NCBI GenBank assembly: GCA_034926605.1
Contig: JAYFQV010000018.1
Span: 1 to 22,719 of the forward strand
DNA from: CALXXL01 sp034926605
Lineage (GTDB): Bacteria > Verrucomicrobiota > Lentisphaeria > Victivallales > Victivallaceae
Direction of reading: 5' to 3'
DNA: 22,719 nucleotides
A program made the position numbers and the translations under genes. Below, piece after piece: positions 13,217-22,300 of the stretch (positions are counted from its first letter, which is position 1; each line of letters begins with the position of its first letter). The notes beneath the pieces were generated by a model. That model was not told the origin of the DNA and made no database searches. It worked only from the letters and a program-made list of their open reading frames with translations.

Positions 13217-14617
13217 ATGAACTTCAACACCACTTGCAAGATCAAACCCGAACTCGACCCCGAATTTGTGCCCGCAGTGCTGTGGAACCGCGCATATTCC
13301 GCCGAAGTGGCCAAGTGCGCCGCCAAGCGGGACATCGTGATCGCGCTGCGCCGGAGCAACGGGACCGTGTCCACCCGCAAGACCACGATCTTCCCGCACG
13401 AGGGTGAATACGCAGCGGCTAACATCAAGTATGTCGAGCGACTGGTGAAGTTCCTGCTGTGGATGAAGGGCGGCTACGAAGTCACCATAGCCGGCTGCGA
13501 CGCTCTCGCCAAGGATCTCGCTAAAATCTACAGCGAAGACGGCGAGCGTTCGTTCGACTATAATATCATGGGCCAGGTAATTTACGGCAAACCGTTTGCA
13601 ATCAAAGCCGTTCCGCTTGCAGACGCCCCCGAGTCGCACGAGATCCAGGTGAAGCTGGGCGGCCACCTCGACGGCTGCCGTATCGGCTTCGACCTCGGCG
13701 GTTCCGACCGCAAATGCGCAGCCGTGATCGACGGCAAAGTAGTCCATACCGAGGAAGTGGAATGGAACCCCTACTTCGAGAAAAACCCGGAATACCATCG
13801 CCAGGGCATCCGCGACTCGATCAAACGCGCCGCCGACAAACTGCCGCGCGTGGACGCTATCGGCGGTTCCGCCGCCGGCGTTTATGTCGACAGCCATCCC
13901 CGCCTTGCCTCCCTGTTCCGCGGCATAAGCAAAGACGATTTCGCCAAATTCATCGTTAACATTTTCGACGAAATCCGCGCCGAATACAACGTGCCGCTGA
14001 TCGTGGCGAACGACGGCGAAGTCACCGCGCTGGCCGGTGCCATGAGCATGAACGCGGTCGGCGTGCTGGGCCTCTCGATGGGCACCAGCCAGGCGGTCGG
14101 CTACGTCAATATGGAAGGCAACATCACCGACTGGCTCAACGAACTCGCTTTCGCTCCGATAGATTACCGCGACAACGCCCCGGTGGACGAATGGTCCGGC
14201 GACGGCGGCTGCGGCGCCCAGTACTTCTCGCAGCAAGCGGTGGCCCGCCTCGCTCCCGCCGCCGGGCTGAATTTCCCCGGCGACATGAAGTTCCCGGAAC
14301 GCCTGGTCAAGGTGCAGGAACTTATGAACCAGAACGATCCGCGCGCGGCCGCCATCTACCGCACCATCGGTACCTGCTTCGGTTATGCGATCGCACATTA
14401 TGCCGACTTCTATGATAACGACATCCACAATCTGTTGATCCTCGGCCGCGTCACTTCCGGCGAAGGCGGCCAGATCATCCTCGACGAGGCGCGCAAGGTA
14501 CTCGACACCGAATTTCCGGAGGTCTCCAAGCAGATCACTTTCCGAACCCCCGACGAGAAGTTCAAGCGCCACGGCCAGGCGGTGATCGCCGCCAGCCTGC
14601 CGGAACTTGCAAAGTAA
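13217..14617 (+). CDS. ROK-family sugar kinase homologue with long N-terminal extension
   Basis: The C-terminal two thirds is a ROK-type actin-fold sugar kinase. It has the phosphate loop F-D-L-G-G-S-D-R-K at 158-166, A-N-D-G-E-V near 265-270 with the catalytic-type Asp, G-L-S-M-G-T-S near 289-295, and a second phosphate-region segment later. About 150 residues precede the phosphate loop, making 466 residues against about 300 for ordinary ROK kinases. The ROK zinc motif C-x-C-G-x-x-G-C is not present; the nearest stretch is G-D-G-G-C-G-A-Q, and the usual zinc His is not apparent. The gene lies 21 nt before nagA, so the likely role is phosphorylating GlcNAc or another N-acetylhexosamine to the 6-phosphate that NagA uses. 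The substrate is inference. The product could instead be a sensor or non-kinase relative. Good GGAGAG Shine-Dalgarno before ATG 13217. Confidence 0.8.
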   Translation: MNFNTTCKIKPELDPEFVPAVLWNRAYSAEVAKCAAKRDIVIALRRSNGTVSTRKTTIFPHEGEYAAANIKYVERLVKFLLWMKGGYEVTIAGCDALAKDLAKIYSEDGERSFDYNIMGQVIYGKPFAIKAVPLADAPESHEIQVKLGGHLDGCRIGFDLGGSDRKCAAVIDGKVVHTEEVEWNPYFEKNPEYHRQGIRDSIKRAADKLPRVDAIGGSAAGVYVDSHPRLASLFRGISKDDFAKFIVNIFDEIRAEYNVPLIVANDGEVTALAGAMSMNAVGVLGLSMGTSQAVGYVNMEGNITDWLNELAFAPIDYRDNAPVDEWSGDGGCGAQYFSQQAVARLAPAAGLNFPGDMKFPERLVKVQELMNQNDPRAAAIYRTIGTCFGYAIAHYADFYDNDIHNLLILGRVTSGEGGQIILDEARKVLDTEFPEVSKQITFRTPDEKFKRHGQAVIAASLPELAK

Positions 14618-14638
14618 TTTAATTTTAAGAGGCTGGAT

Positions 14639-15787
14639 ATGAAAACCACACTATTGACCAATTGCCACATCATCTCTCCCGATTTCGAGGCGTTCGACGC
14701 CTCCGTGCTTATCGAGGGCGAATACATCAAACGCATCTACGCCCTGCCCGAGGGCAAGATCAAAGCCGACGAAATCATCGATCTCGGCGGCGACATGCTG
14801 CTGCCCGGTTTCATCGACGTCCATTGCCACGGCCGCTCCAATGCCGACTTTTCCGACGCCTCGCTCGAAGGCCTCACCCGCATCTGCGTGGACAAGCTAT
14901 CCGAGGGCGTTACCTCCCTCCTGCCGACCAGCCTTACCCTTCCGGAACCCCAGCTTGCCGCGGCGATGAAAACCGCCGCCGAATATGTGGCCGCCGGCAC
15001 CAAAGGCTGCCGCATCCCCGGCATCCACTTGGAAGGCCCGTTCATCAACCCGAAGTGCTGCGGCGCCCAGAATCCCGATTTCGTCCGCAAGCCGGACATC
15101 GAGGAAGTCAAACGCCTCAACAAGATATTCAAGGTATTAAAGGTCTCCTATGCGGTGGAGGCGGAAGGCGGTTATGAATTCGCCGAGCAGCTGCTGGCCG
15201 AGGGCATCACGCCCAGTTGCGTCCACTCGGCCGCCACCTACAGCCAGTTCCTCGAGGGTAATGCGCACGGGCTGCGCAGCCTCTCCCACTTCTGCAACCA
15301 GATGACCCCGGTCCATCACCGCGAAATCGGGTTGGTCGGTGCCGGATTCATGTGCGATGATGTCTACATTGAAATCATCTGCGACAAACTCCACGTCTGC
15401 CCCGACATGATGAACTTTACCTTCTCCTTCAAGAACGTCGAACGCATCCAGCTGATTTCCGACGCTATGCGCGCGGCCGGCATGCCCAACGGCGAATACG
15501 ATTTGGGCGGTCTCGATGTGGTGGTGGCCGACGGCGCCGCGCGCCTCAAGTCCAACGGCGCCCTCGCCGGCAGCACGCTGCAAATCTGCGACGCGCTCAA
15601 GAATGTCTACGAGGTCACCGGAATGGAGCTGACCGAACTGATAAAGTGCACCAGTTACAACCAAGCCCAGCTGATGGGGCTGGAAAAAGTCGGACGGGTC
15701 GCCCCGGGATACTTCGCCGACCTTGCGGTACTCGACGGAGACTTCAAAGTCAAAAAGACATTCGTCGGTGGTGTAAGAAAATTCTAA
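14639..15787 (+). CDS. nagA: N-acetylglucosamine-6-phosphate deacetylase
   Basis: NagA removes acetate from GlcNAc-6-phosphate, giving glucosamine-6-phosphate. The 382-residue amidohydrolase has P-G-F-I-D-V-H-C-H-G with the His62-x-His64 pair, the metal ligand Glu132 in H-L-E-G-P-F, His196 (V-H-S-A-A-T), His217 (S-H-F-C-N-Q-M, corresponding to the usual T-H-L-F-N-A-M) and catalytic Asp275 (I-S-D-A-M). The C-terminus has G-x-V-A-P-G-Y-F-A-D-L, typical of the family. AAGAGG precedes the ATG, which lies 21 nt after the ROK gene, so the two are probably co-transcribed. Acetate released here would join the acetate made by the AckA/Pta pathway encoded elsewhere in the window. The next enzyme, NagB, is not in the window. 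Confidence 0.95.
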   Translation: MKTTLLTNCHIISPDFEAFDASVLIEGEYIKRIYALPEGKIKADEIIDLGGDMLLPGFIDVHCHGRSNADFSDASLEGLTRICVDKLSEGVTSLLPTSLTLPEPQLAAAMKTAAEYVAAGTKGCRIPGIHLEGPFINPKCCGAQNPDFVRKPDIEEVKRLNKIFKVLKVSYAVEAEGGYEFAEQLLAEGITPSCVHSAATYSQFLEGNAHGLRSLSHFCNQMTPVHHREIGLVGAGFMCDDVYIEIICDKLHVCPDMMNFTFSFKNVERIQLISDAMRAAGMPNGEYDLGGLDVVVADGAARLKSNGALAGSTLQICDALKNVYEVTGMELTELIKCTSYNQAQLMGLEKVGRVAPGYFADLAVLDGDFKVKKTFVGGVRKF

Positions 15788-15798
15788 AAACAACCTCC

Positions 15799-15827
15799 GG
15801 GCCGCTTCCAAGCGGCCCTTTTTATTT
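15799..15827 (+). terminator. Intrinsic terminator after nagA
   Basis: The stem GGGCCGC/GCGGCCC, extendable by two A-T pairs towards the loop, is followed by TTTTTATTT. It starts about 11 nt after the nagA stop, and its T-run ends 15 nt before the symporter ATG. It may give partial termination, lowering transporter relative to enzyme transcripts. Confidence 0.85.
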
Positions 15828-15841
15828 ACCGGAACACAACT

Positions 15842-17680
15842 ATGAACATTCATCTGACCTGGCTCGACTGGACGATCATCATCGCGTTCTTTTCCCTGAC
15901 CATTATTCTCGGATTGATTGTAGCTAAGAAATCCGGAAAAAACGAAGAGGAGTATTTCCTCGGCGGCCGCAATATGCCCTGGTGGCTGCTGGGATTTTCA
16001 ATGGTCGCCACCACCTTTTCCACCGACACCCCGAATCTGGTGACCAATCTGGTCCGCCTCAACGGCGTTTTCGGGAACTGGGTCTGGTGGAGCATGCTCC
16101 CCACCGGCATGTTGACGGTGTTCCTTTATGCCAAGCTGTGGCGGCGTTCCGGCACGGTAACCGATCTGGAATTCTATGAAATGCGCTATTCCGGCAAGCT
16201 GGCCGCGTTCCTGCGCGGATTCCGAGCGGTATATCTGGGGCTGTTGTTCAACGTTCTGGTTATGGCGTCGGTATCCCTGGCGGCAATCAAGATCGGCGGC
16301 GCGATGATGGGGCTGAGCCCGTACCAGAGCGTATGCTTCGCAATGGTGGCAACTGTGATATTCTCGGCGGTGGGCGGCTTGCGCGGCGTACTGCTGACCG
16401 ACTTCGTGCTGTTCATAGTTTCGATGGTTGGTGCAATCGGCGCGGCCTATTTCGCGGTAAACCTGCCGGAAGTTGGCGGCCTTTCCGCCATGATCGACAA
16501 ATTGCAGGCGGTTCCGGAACTTGCCAGTCGCATGGAAGTTTACGACTACCTGAACCGCGGCGATCTGATCGCCTGTTTTATCGTGCCTTTCGCCGTAACC
16601 TGGTGGAGCATCTGGTATCCTGGCGCGGAACCCGGCGGAGGCGGCTATCTGGTGCAGCGCATGCTGGCGGCAAAAAACGAGAACCACGCGGTAGGCGCCA
16701 CGCTGTTCTTCAACGTTGCGCATTACGCCTTGCGCCCATGGCCCTGGTTGCTGGTGGCACTTGCAAGTTTGGTGGTATATCCCAACCTCGCCTCGATCGG
16801 GACGGCCCTCAATGGCGTACTGCCGGATTCCCAGATCAAGGACGATGTTGCTTATTCTCTGATGCTGACAAAACTTCCGGCCGGCTGGATCGGCCTGGTT
16901 TTGACCTCGCTTTTAGCCGCCTATATGTCCACCATATCCACTCATTTGAACTGGGGCTCAAGCTATCTGGTGAACGATGTATGGAAACGCTTCTGCCGAC
17001 CGAATGCCAAACCGGGAGAATTGGTCTGGATGGGGCGGCTGTTCACGGTGGTGTTGATGGTAATTGCCGGTCTGCTGGCACTTCAGCTTCAGAGCGCGGT
17101 GGACACCTTTAAGATAATGCTGTCAATCGGCGCGGGAACCGGCCTGCTGTTCATGCTGCGCTGGTTCTGGTGGCGAATCAACGCCGCCGCCGAATTGACT
17201 GCAATGATCGCTTCATTCCTGCTGGCGGTCGGAATACCATGGGCCATGCCCCACCTGCAAGAAATGGGATTGCTCGACAGTCTTTGGACGGATTGGGAGA
17301 TCATGATAATATCAGTCGCCGCGACCACTGTCTGCTGGCTCGCTGCCTGTTATTTCGGCCCCCGGACCAGCGATGATAAGTTGCGTAAATTCGTCGCCAG
17401 AATCAACCCCGGCGGCCCGGGCTGGAAAACCGTGCTTGCCAAGGCAAAAGCCGACGGGCACCCGATCGTATTTTCACATCCGTCCCAGCATATAGGGCAA
17501 GGCATCCTCGCAGCGGTGGTCTCCTGCTTCGCCGTCTACTTTGCTTTGATAGCGACCGGGGAATTCATCTATAAGCGCAACCTGTCGGGCACCTTGTTCG
17601 CCGCGGGAGCACTGGCGGCAGGAGTGGCGGTAGTCGCTCTGTGGCGCCGCATGAATCGCAATAGCGACATCGCCGTATAA
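15842..17680 (+). CDS. Sodium:solute symporter (SSS family)
   Basis: This polytopic inner-membrane protein of 612 residues couples sugar or other solute uptake to sodium. SSS features are the N-terminal hydrophobic helix (about 10-28) followed by E-E-Y-F-L-G-G-R-N-M-P-W-W near residues 37-49, F-S-M-V-A-T-T-F-S-T-D-T near 52-63, V-G-G-L-R-G-V-L-L-T-D near 177-187, and a later helix with L-L-A-A-Y-M-S-T-I-S-T-H that matches the Na2-site region. Some 13-14 membrane segments are suggested, the last two after a hydrophilic loop around residues 510-550. The substrate cannot be read from sequence; neighbours suggest N-acetylhexosamine or uronate. The ATG has only a weak GGAA signal and sits 15 nt after a terminator T-run, with no visible promoter of its own. 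Confidence 0.9.
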   Translation: MNIHLTWLDWTIIIAFFSLTIILGLIVAKKSGKNEEEYFLGGRNMPWWLLGFSMVATTFSTDTPNLVTNLVRLNGVFGNWVWWSMLPTGMLTVFLYAKLWRRSGTVTDLEFYEMRYSGKLAAFLRGFRAVYLGLLFNVLVMASVSLAAIKIGGAMMGLSPYQSVCFAMVATVIFSAVGGLRGVLLTDFVLFIVSMVGAIGAAYFAVNLPEVGGLSAMIDKLQAVPELASRMEVYDYLNRGDLIACFIVPFAVTWWSIWYPGAEPGGGGYLVQRMLAAKNENHAVGATLFFNVAHYALRPWPWLLVALASLVVYPNLASIGTALNGVLPDSQIKDDVAYSLMLTKLPAGWIGLVLTSLLAAYMSTISTHLNWGSSYLVNDVWKRFCRPNAKPGELVWMGRLFTVVLMVIAGLLALQLQSAVDTFKIMLSIGAGTGLLFMLRWFWWRINAAAELTAMIASFLLAVGIPWAMPHLQEMGLLDSLWTDWEIMIISVAATTVCWLAACYFGPRTSDDKLRKFVARINPGGPGWKTVLAKAKADGHPIVFSHPSQHIGQGILAAVVSCFAVYFALIATGEFIYKRNLSGTLFAAGALAAGVAVVALWRRMNRNSDIAV

Positions 17681-17694
17681 TAAATATAAAATCG

Positions 17695-17728
17695 AAGGCA
17701 CGGTAAAAAACCGTGCCTTTTTTATTTT
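17695..17728 (+). terminator. Intrinsic terminator of the symporter gene
   Basis: The 9-bp stem AAGGCACGG/CCGTGCCTT (17695-17703 with 17711-17719) has a 7-nt loop and is followed by TTTTTTATTTT. It may also slow transcription arriving from cysK on the other strand, though the T-tract there is weaker. The remaining bases to the cysK stop (17729-17855) hold no feature I can support. Confidence 0.9.
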
Positions 17729-17855
17729 AATGGTTTGAAATCGGCGCGTCTCCATGCGACAACGGCTTTCACCATCAGACTGCTTCATCCCCTTTTTACC
17801 GAACGACTCAGGAGAGGTCCCTTGTCGTCACCGTCCTGATTCCATGCCAGTCATG

Positions 17856-18773
17856 CTATTCAAAAAGCCATGTGGACAGATAACGCTCTCCGGAATCCGG
17901 CAGAAGCACTACGATGCGCTTGCCGGCAAAGTCCGGCCGCTTGGCCAGTTCCAACGCGGCAAACAAAGCCGCCCCCGACGATACGCCTATCAAAAGAGCC
18001 TCCTGCTTCGCGGCAGCACGGGCGGTACGCCCGGCATCTTCGGCTGAAACCTTTATCACTTCGTCGATCAGCGCAATATCCATTGCCTTCGGAATAAACC
18101 CGGCGCCGATTCCCTGAAGTCTGTGATCACCCGGCCGCTCTCCGGAGAGCACGGCACTGCCATCCGGCTCCACTGCAAACAACTTTACCGCAGGATTCTT
18201 ACCGCGCAAATAGCGACCGACGCCGGTCAGTGTGCCGCCGGTACCGACGCCAGCTACAAAAGCATCGACCCGGCCATCGGTATCCCGCCAGATTTCAGGG
18301 CCGGTGGAAGCAAAATGGCAGTCCGGATTTGCCGGATTCTCGAATTGCTGCGGAATGATGGAACCTGGATTGGCGGCGTGCAGCTCATTTGCTTTGTTTA
18401 TCGCACCGGCCATTCCGGCATTGCCATCGGTCAATACCAATTCGGCCCCATAGGCTGCCAACAGTTTGCGGCGTTCGATACTCATGGTTTCCGGCATTGT
18501 AAGAATCAGCCGGTATCCTTTGACCGCCGCCGCCAACGCCAAACCGACTCCGGTATTACCGCTGGTAGGTTCTATGATAAGTCCTCCGGGCTTCAGCGCG
18601 CCCGAACGTTCGGCTGTTTCGATCATAGCCACTCCAACCCGGTCCTTGGCACTGCCTCCGGGATTGAAGCATTCCATCTTCGCCACCACTTCGGCACCAC
18701 CGCAGTTTAGCTTGCCGATCCGCACAAGCGGAGTATTACCGATTTCCTCGAGTATATTGTCTGCGATATTCAT
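17856..18773 (-). CDS. cysK: Cysteine synthase (O-acetylserine sulfhydrylase A type)
   Basis: CysK makes L-cysteine from O-acetyl-L-serine and sulfide with PLP. The 305-residue product is a typical fold-type II enzyme. It has I-G-N-T-P-L-V near residues 11-17, the PLP-binding Lys43 in N-P-G-G-S-A-K-D-R, the substrate loop T-S-G-N-T-G at 70-75, the phosphate-cup G-V-G-T-G-G-T at 175-181 and G-V-S-S-G-A-A near 263-269. The frame is open to 18836; I choose ATG 18773 because AAGGAGG lies 6 nt upstream and the N-terminus then matches the family. The C-terminus ends S-G-E-R-Y-L-S-T-W-L-F. It is a single gene, convergent with the symporter, and I see no serine acetyltransferase nearby. A CysM or cystathionine-beta-synthase-like role cannot be fully excluded. 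Confidence 0.95.
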   Translation of the reverse strand: MNIADNILEEIGNTPLVRIGKLNCGGAEVVAKMECFNPGGSAKDRVGVAMIETAERSGALKPGGLIIEPTSGNTGVGLALAAAVKGYRLILTMPETMSIERRKLLAAYGAELVLTDGNAGMAGAINKANELHAANPGSIIPQQFENPANPDCHFASTGPEIWRDTDGRVDAFVAGVGTGGTLTGVGRYLRGKNPAVKLFAVEPDGSAVLSGERPGDHRLQGIGAGFIPKAMDIALIDEVIKVSAEDAGRTARAAAKQEALLIGVSSGAALFAALELAKRPDFAGKRIVVLLPDSGERYLSTWLFE

Positions 18774-18779
18774 CTGAAT

Positions 18780-18786
18780 CCTCCTT
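18780..18786 (-). promoter_or_regulatory. Strong Shine-Dalgarno of cysK
   Basis: AAGGAGG, fully complementary to the anti-SD of 16S rRNA, is 6 nt from ATG 18773. It rules out the longer in-frame start at 18836. Confidence 0.85.
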
Positions 18787-18792
18787 ACCCAT

Positions 18793-18820
18793 ATAAAATA
18801 CACCCTAACTCGGCATAAAC
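18793..18820 (-). promoter_or_regulatory. Candidate cysK promoter
   Basis: On the minus strand, TTGTTT (18820-18815) and TATTTT (18798-18793) have a 16-nt spacer. The start would fall just before the Shine-Dalgarno, giving a very short leader, so the call is tentative. Confidence 0.3.
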
Positions 18821-18864
18821 AAGCATTCGCGGCCAAATCGCAACCGCAACACCCGGAATGCGAA

Positions 18865-18900
18865 CAAAAAAAAGCTCCGGCAGCGAACTGCCGGAGCTTT
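18865..18900 (-). terminator. Intrinsic terminator of the giant repeat protein gene
   Basis: On the minus strand, an 11-bp stem AGCTCCGGCAG/CTGCCGGAGCT (18898-18888 with 18883-18873) closes with a stable TTCG tetraloop and runs into eight T residues. It starts about 20 nt after the stop codon. Confidence 0.93.
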
Positions 18901-18917
18901 CAGGTCGAGTTAGAACC

Positions 18918-19370
18918 TTAGGCCAGCTGGCCCTTGGTGTAGCTGGCAACCAGCATGCCGGTGTCGTCGATGTCCAGCGACACATAGCCCTTGGTGCCGA
19001 TCGCGATCGTTTCGCCGAACGCGCAGCTGCCGATCTCGGTGCCATCCTGAGCAAAGAACTTCACGGTCACATCGTCGAAGGCTTCCTCGTCGGAGACGTC
19101 CATCAGGTCGTAGCTCACGTTCGAGGTCGTCGCGAACGACAGCCCGATCACCCGCTCGTCGCCGACCAGGTTGAAGCTCTCGGCATCGGTCACGAACGGC
19201 ATCGCTTCGGCGCGATTCCAGGCGTTGAAATACCACTCGGCGGTATCGACGCCGTTGCTCAGGCCGGTCAACTGGGTGTCGCCGGCGAACATCACTGCGT
19301 CGAAGTTCACGAACATGCCGCCCAGCGTACCGGAGATGTCGGTGAAGCCCAGCGACTTGGTGCCGGACAC
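18918..19370 (-). other. Shared C-terminal domain of the two repeat proteins
   Basis: From the G-A-C-S-V-S-G-T-K linker to the stop, the giant protein aligns by eye with the end of the broken gene at about 1975-2500. Common features are a Phe-Asp after the linker, an F-A-G/F-S-G step, a hydrophobic strand before an F-x-D-x-T-V-x-x-x motif, and a final Gly-rich strand pair. The lengths are about 130-150 residues. It matches no domain I recognise. Confidence 0.55.
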
Positions 19371-22300
19371 GCTGCAGGCGCCTTTGCCCAGAGCGTTCAC
19401 GGTGCCGACCGAGATACGCTCGGCCACGCCGGAGAAGTTCACCATCACGTCGCCTTCGACACTCACGGTGCCGCCGTTGGCACCAACCGTCTTGCCGGCC
19501 GCGAACACACTGCCGCCGATGGTGGTATTGCTGCCTTCGTTGCCGGTGATGTTGATAGTCACGCTGTCGACCGCCACCGCACCGCCTTCAGCCGCATAGC
19601 CGGCGCCGAACACGCTGTCGGTGATAGTGGTGTTAGCGATGTTGATCGTCACGTCGCTGACCGCGAGTACGCAGTTCACACCGGTGGACTGGCCGGCGCC
19701 GACCACGTTCACCAGGTTCGAGGCGCCGAGGTTCATCACCACGCCGCCGGCGATGGTGCCGCTGGCCGCGGTGGTTCCGTTGTTCTGGATCTGGCTGCCG
19801 CCGATCACCCACGCCGTGCTGCCGTATTTCAGCATCTTCACGTTGTCGGTGGAAGTGATGGCATTCACGGTGACCGTCACGGTGCCGCCGATTGCGGCGG
19901 TGGTTCCCCACGCACGGCTGCCGCCGAAGATGATGCCCTGATAGTCGCCGGCGTCAAGCGTCATAGAGACGTTACCGGTAACAGTGGTATCAACACCGGT
20001 CTGGGCAGAAGCGTCAACCGCCGCCACCGCGCCGCCGTAGAAGTTGCCGGTCATCTTGTTGCCAAGATACGCAGGCAGGTTCAAGTAGGTCTTGATATTG
20101 CCGTTGACGTTGCTGTTGCCGCCGCCGGCATAGAGGCTGGCCACCTGGCAGTCGTACACCCACACGCCAATATCGCCGTTGATGGTGCCGCCGTTGCCGC
20201 CGCCGTAAACATAGCGATGTCTGCCGCCGCCCACATCCATATTCACCGCATAGACGTTGTGTTCGCCCACGGAGATGGTGGAACCCTGGCCGCCGCCGAA
20301 GATGATTCCGGTGGTGGTGGTGGAGTCGCCGGAGATGTAGACGTTGGTGCCGTCGGTGATGGTGTCATTGATACCGCCGCCGTAGATGGTGTTCTTGCTG
20401 CCGCCGGAAACCCTGACCCAAGTGGTATCAAGTTCGGTACCGCTGCCGCCGCCGTACACCGCGGTGGAATTGATGGTGGCATCGACCATGCCGCCGGTCA
20501 TGTAGCCGCCGAACGCATTGGCGATCACATTGCCGCCGGCGCCTTCGGATTTCGCTCCGAGCAGGATAGTTCCGGAGGTGGTCTCTGCAAGCTTATTGAC
20601 ATATTTCGGCGCGAAGTCGACGGAGTTGGACCAGGAGTTCGTCCACTGGAAGTCGGTGCTCTCGCCCACGGTGGATTTCACCGAGAGACGCGCCGCATAG
20701 ACCTTAAAGTCGGAAAGATATTCCTCGTACAGCTTGATCTCAAAACCGTTGAGCGACTTGGTCTCGCCGATCTTCATGCTGAACTTCTGACCGCTCATTT
20801 CGAAATTGAAGGTTGCGGTATAGCTGCCTTCGCTGCTGCCGGTTTCACCAAGATAGAACAGGTTCTGACCAAGACCGCACTTGAAAGTGAGAGTATCGGC
20901 AGTGATGTTCTTGAGGAAGCCGACCAGGTTGCTGTTGCTGAACCAGACGCCGGTGGTGTCGAACACCACTGTGCCGACGTCCACACCGGTGGCGGCGGTG
21001 CCGTCATAACCGAGCATGTTGTTGCCGACGCCCTTCAGGGTCAGTACCGAGCTGCTGCCGCCGACAATGTTCGCCGAGATGTTGCAACCGCCGCCAAGAG
21101 TCAAAGCGTTGTTCATCTGGTCGAGATTGATGTCGTTCTGCGAGTTGGTGCAGCTGATGCTGAAGTTGGATAGGTTCCAGTCGCCGGTCAGCTTGAACAC
21201 GCCCTTGGTGTAAGTGTCGGTGTTGCCGACAATGACCAGCTTGCCGCCGGTGGCGGTAAGGTCCTTGATCTCGCCGTTGCGCAGGCTCAAGGAACCGGTG
21301 GACATGGTGACACCATTGATAGTACTGTAGTTGGCGCCCCAGGTGCCATTGGAACCAACATAAGCCACGTTGTTCGACTTGATGGTGAGGTTGGTAATGG
21401 TACACGACTCGAAGTCGACATAGCAATCAAGTTTCGTGTAGTGATTGTCGAGAGTGACGCCATTGACATCGAAGAGAATACCGACGTCGCCGCCCCAGAT
21501 CTGAAGGTTGCTGACCTTCGAACCGGCGCCGACCTGCCAGTTGCCGGCCCAGGTGTTGGTCCAGGCGCCGGAGATGGCGGACACGCCCTTGACCGCGCCG
21601 TTGAGGTCGAGAATCACACCGTCCATATCGACGACAATGTTCTTGTTCGCATCAAGAGCCAACGTGTTGTAGGGGATATCCTTGATGGTCAGGTTGACGT
21701 ATTTTACGGTATCCGCTGGAGCCGGAATGAAGTTGGCGGTACCAACACCGTTATGCAGCCAGCCGGTAAGGGTTTTGGTCGCGGAATCCCAAGAAACGTC
21801 CTCGTAACCGTTGATAACCGTATTGACAAGAGAGAAGTTTGGATTGAAGGTCTTCCAGGAAACCGTCACCGACTCGTCCATGGTCACGTTCTCAAGACTG
21901 AACGCGCCGTCCAGAATAAGCAGCGCGCCACTGGTGAGTTCCACGTCACGCGCGGTGCCGCCGGAGGTGATCTGAAGAACGCTCTGCGCGTAGTCGGCGT
22001 TGCCGCTGGCCACCGAGCGCTTGCCGGTCACAACCGAGTCTTCGATCACGGTGCCGGCGTTCGAATAATAGAAGCCGCCATTCTCAATGAGCAGGCCGGA
22101 AGCAACGCCGCCAACCACGCTGAAAGTCGCGCCGGTATCCTGATTCACGCCGCCGGTGATGTTTGCGCTGCCGTAGATCTGCAACGCAGCATTGTTTCTG
22201 GTAATCATTCCGGTATTGACGGAACCGTTGGCAACCACCAGAATACCGCCGTCCAAAGTCGTGTTCTCGGTAACGCCGGCATCGGTGGCGCCGGCGGTGC

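Noticed and set aside
13193..14572. 459-codon minus-strand frame opposite the ROK gene
   Set aside because: The plus-strand ROK protein has clear kinase motifs, a Shine-Dalgarno and operon context; the antisense frame has none and is a codon-bias shadow.
18918..19000. PEP-CTERM, LPXTG or autotransporter barrel at the giant protein's C-terminus
   Set aside because: The tail lacks a PEP motif, a transmembrane helix with basic end, a sorting motif and a terminal aromatic residue; it ends K-G-Q-L-A.
19440..20530. CRISPR array or tandem DNA satellite
   Set aside because: The short shared DNA words lie within an unbroken coding frame and reflect YGGG protein turns. Spacing and sequence are irregular.
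18858..21173. 771-codon open frame on the plus strand opposite the giant protein
   Set aside because: It is His/Gly/Ala/Val-rich, matches no family I know, and mirrors the codon pattern of the real minus-strand repeats. Long antisense frames are expected over repetitive GC-rich genes.
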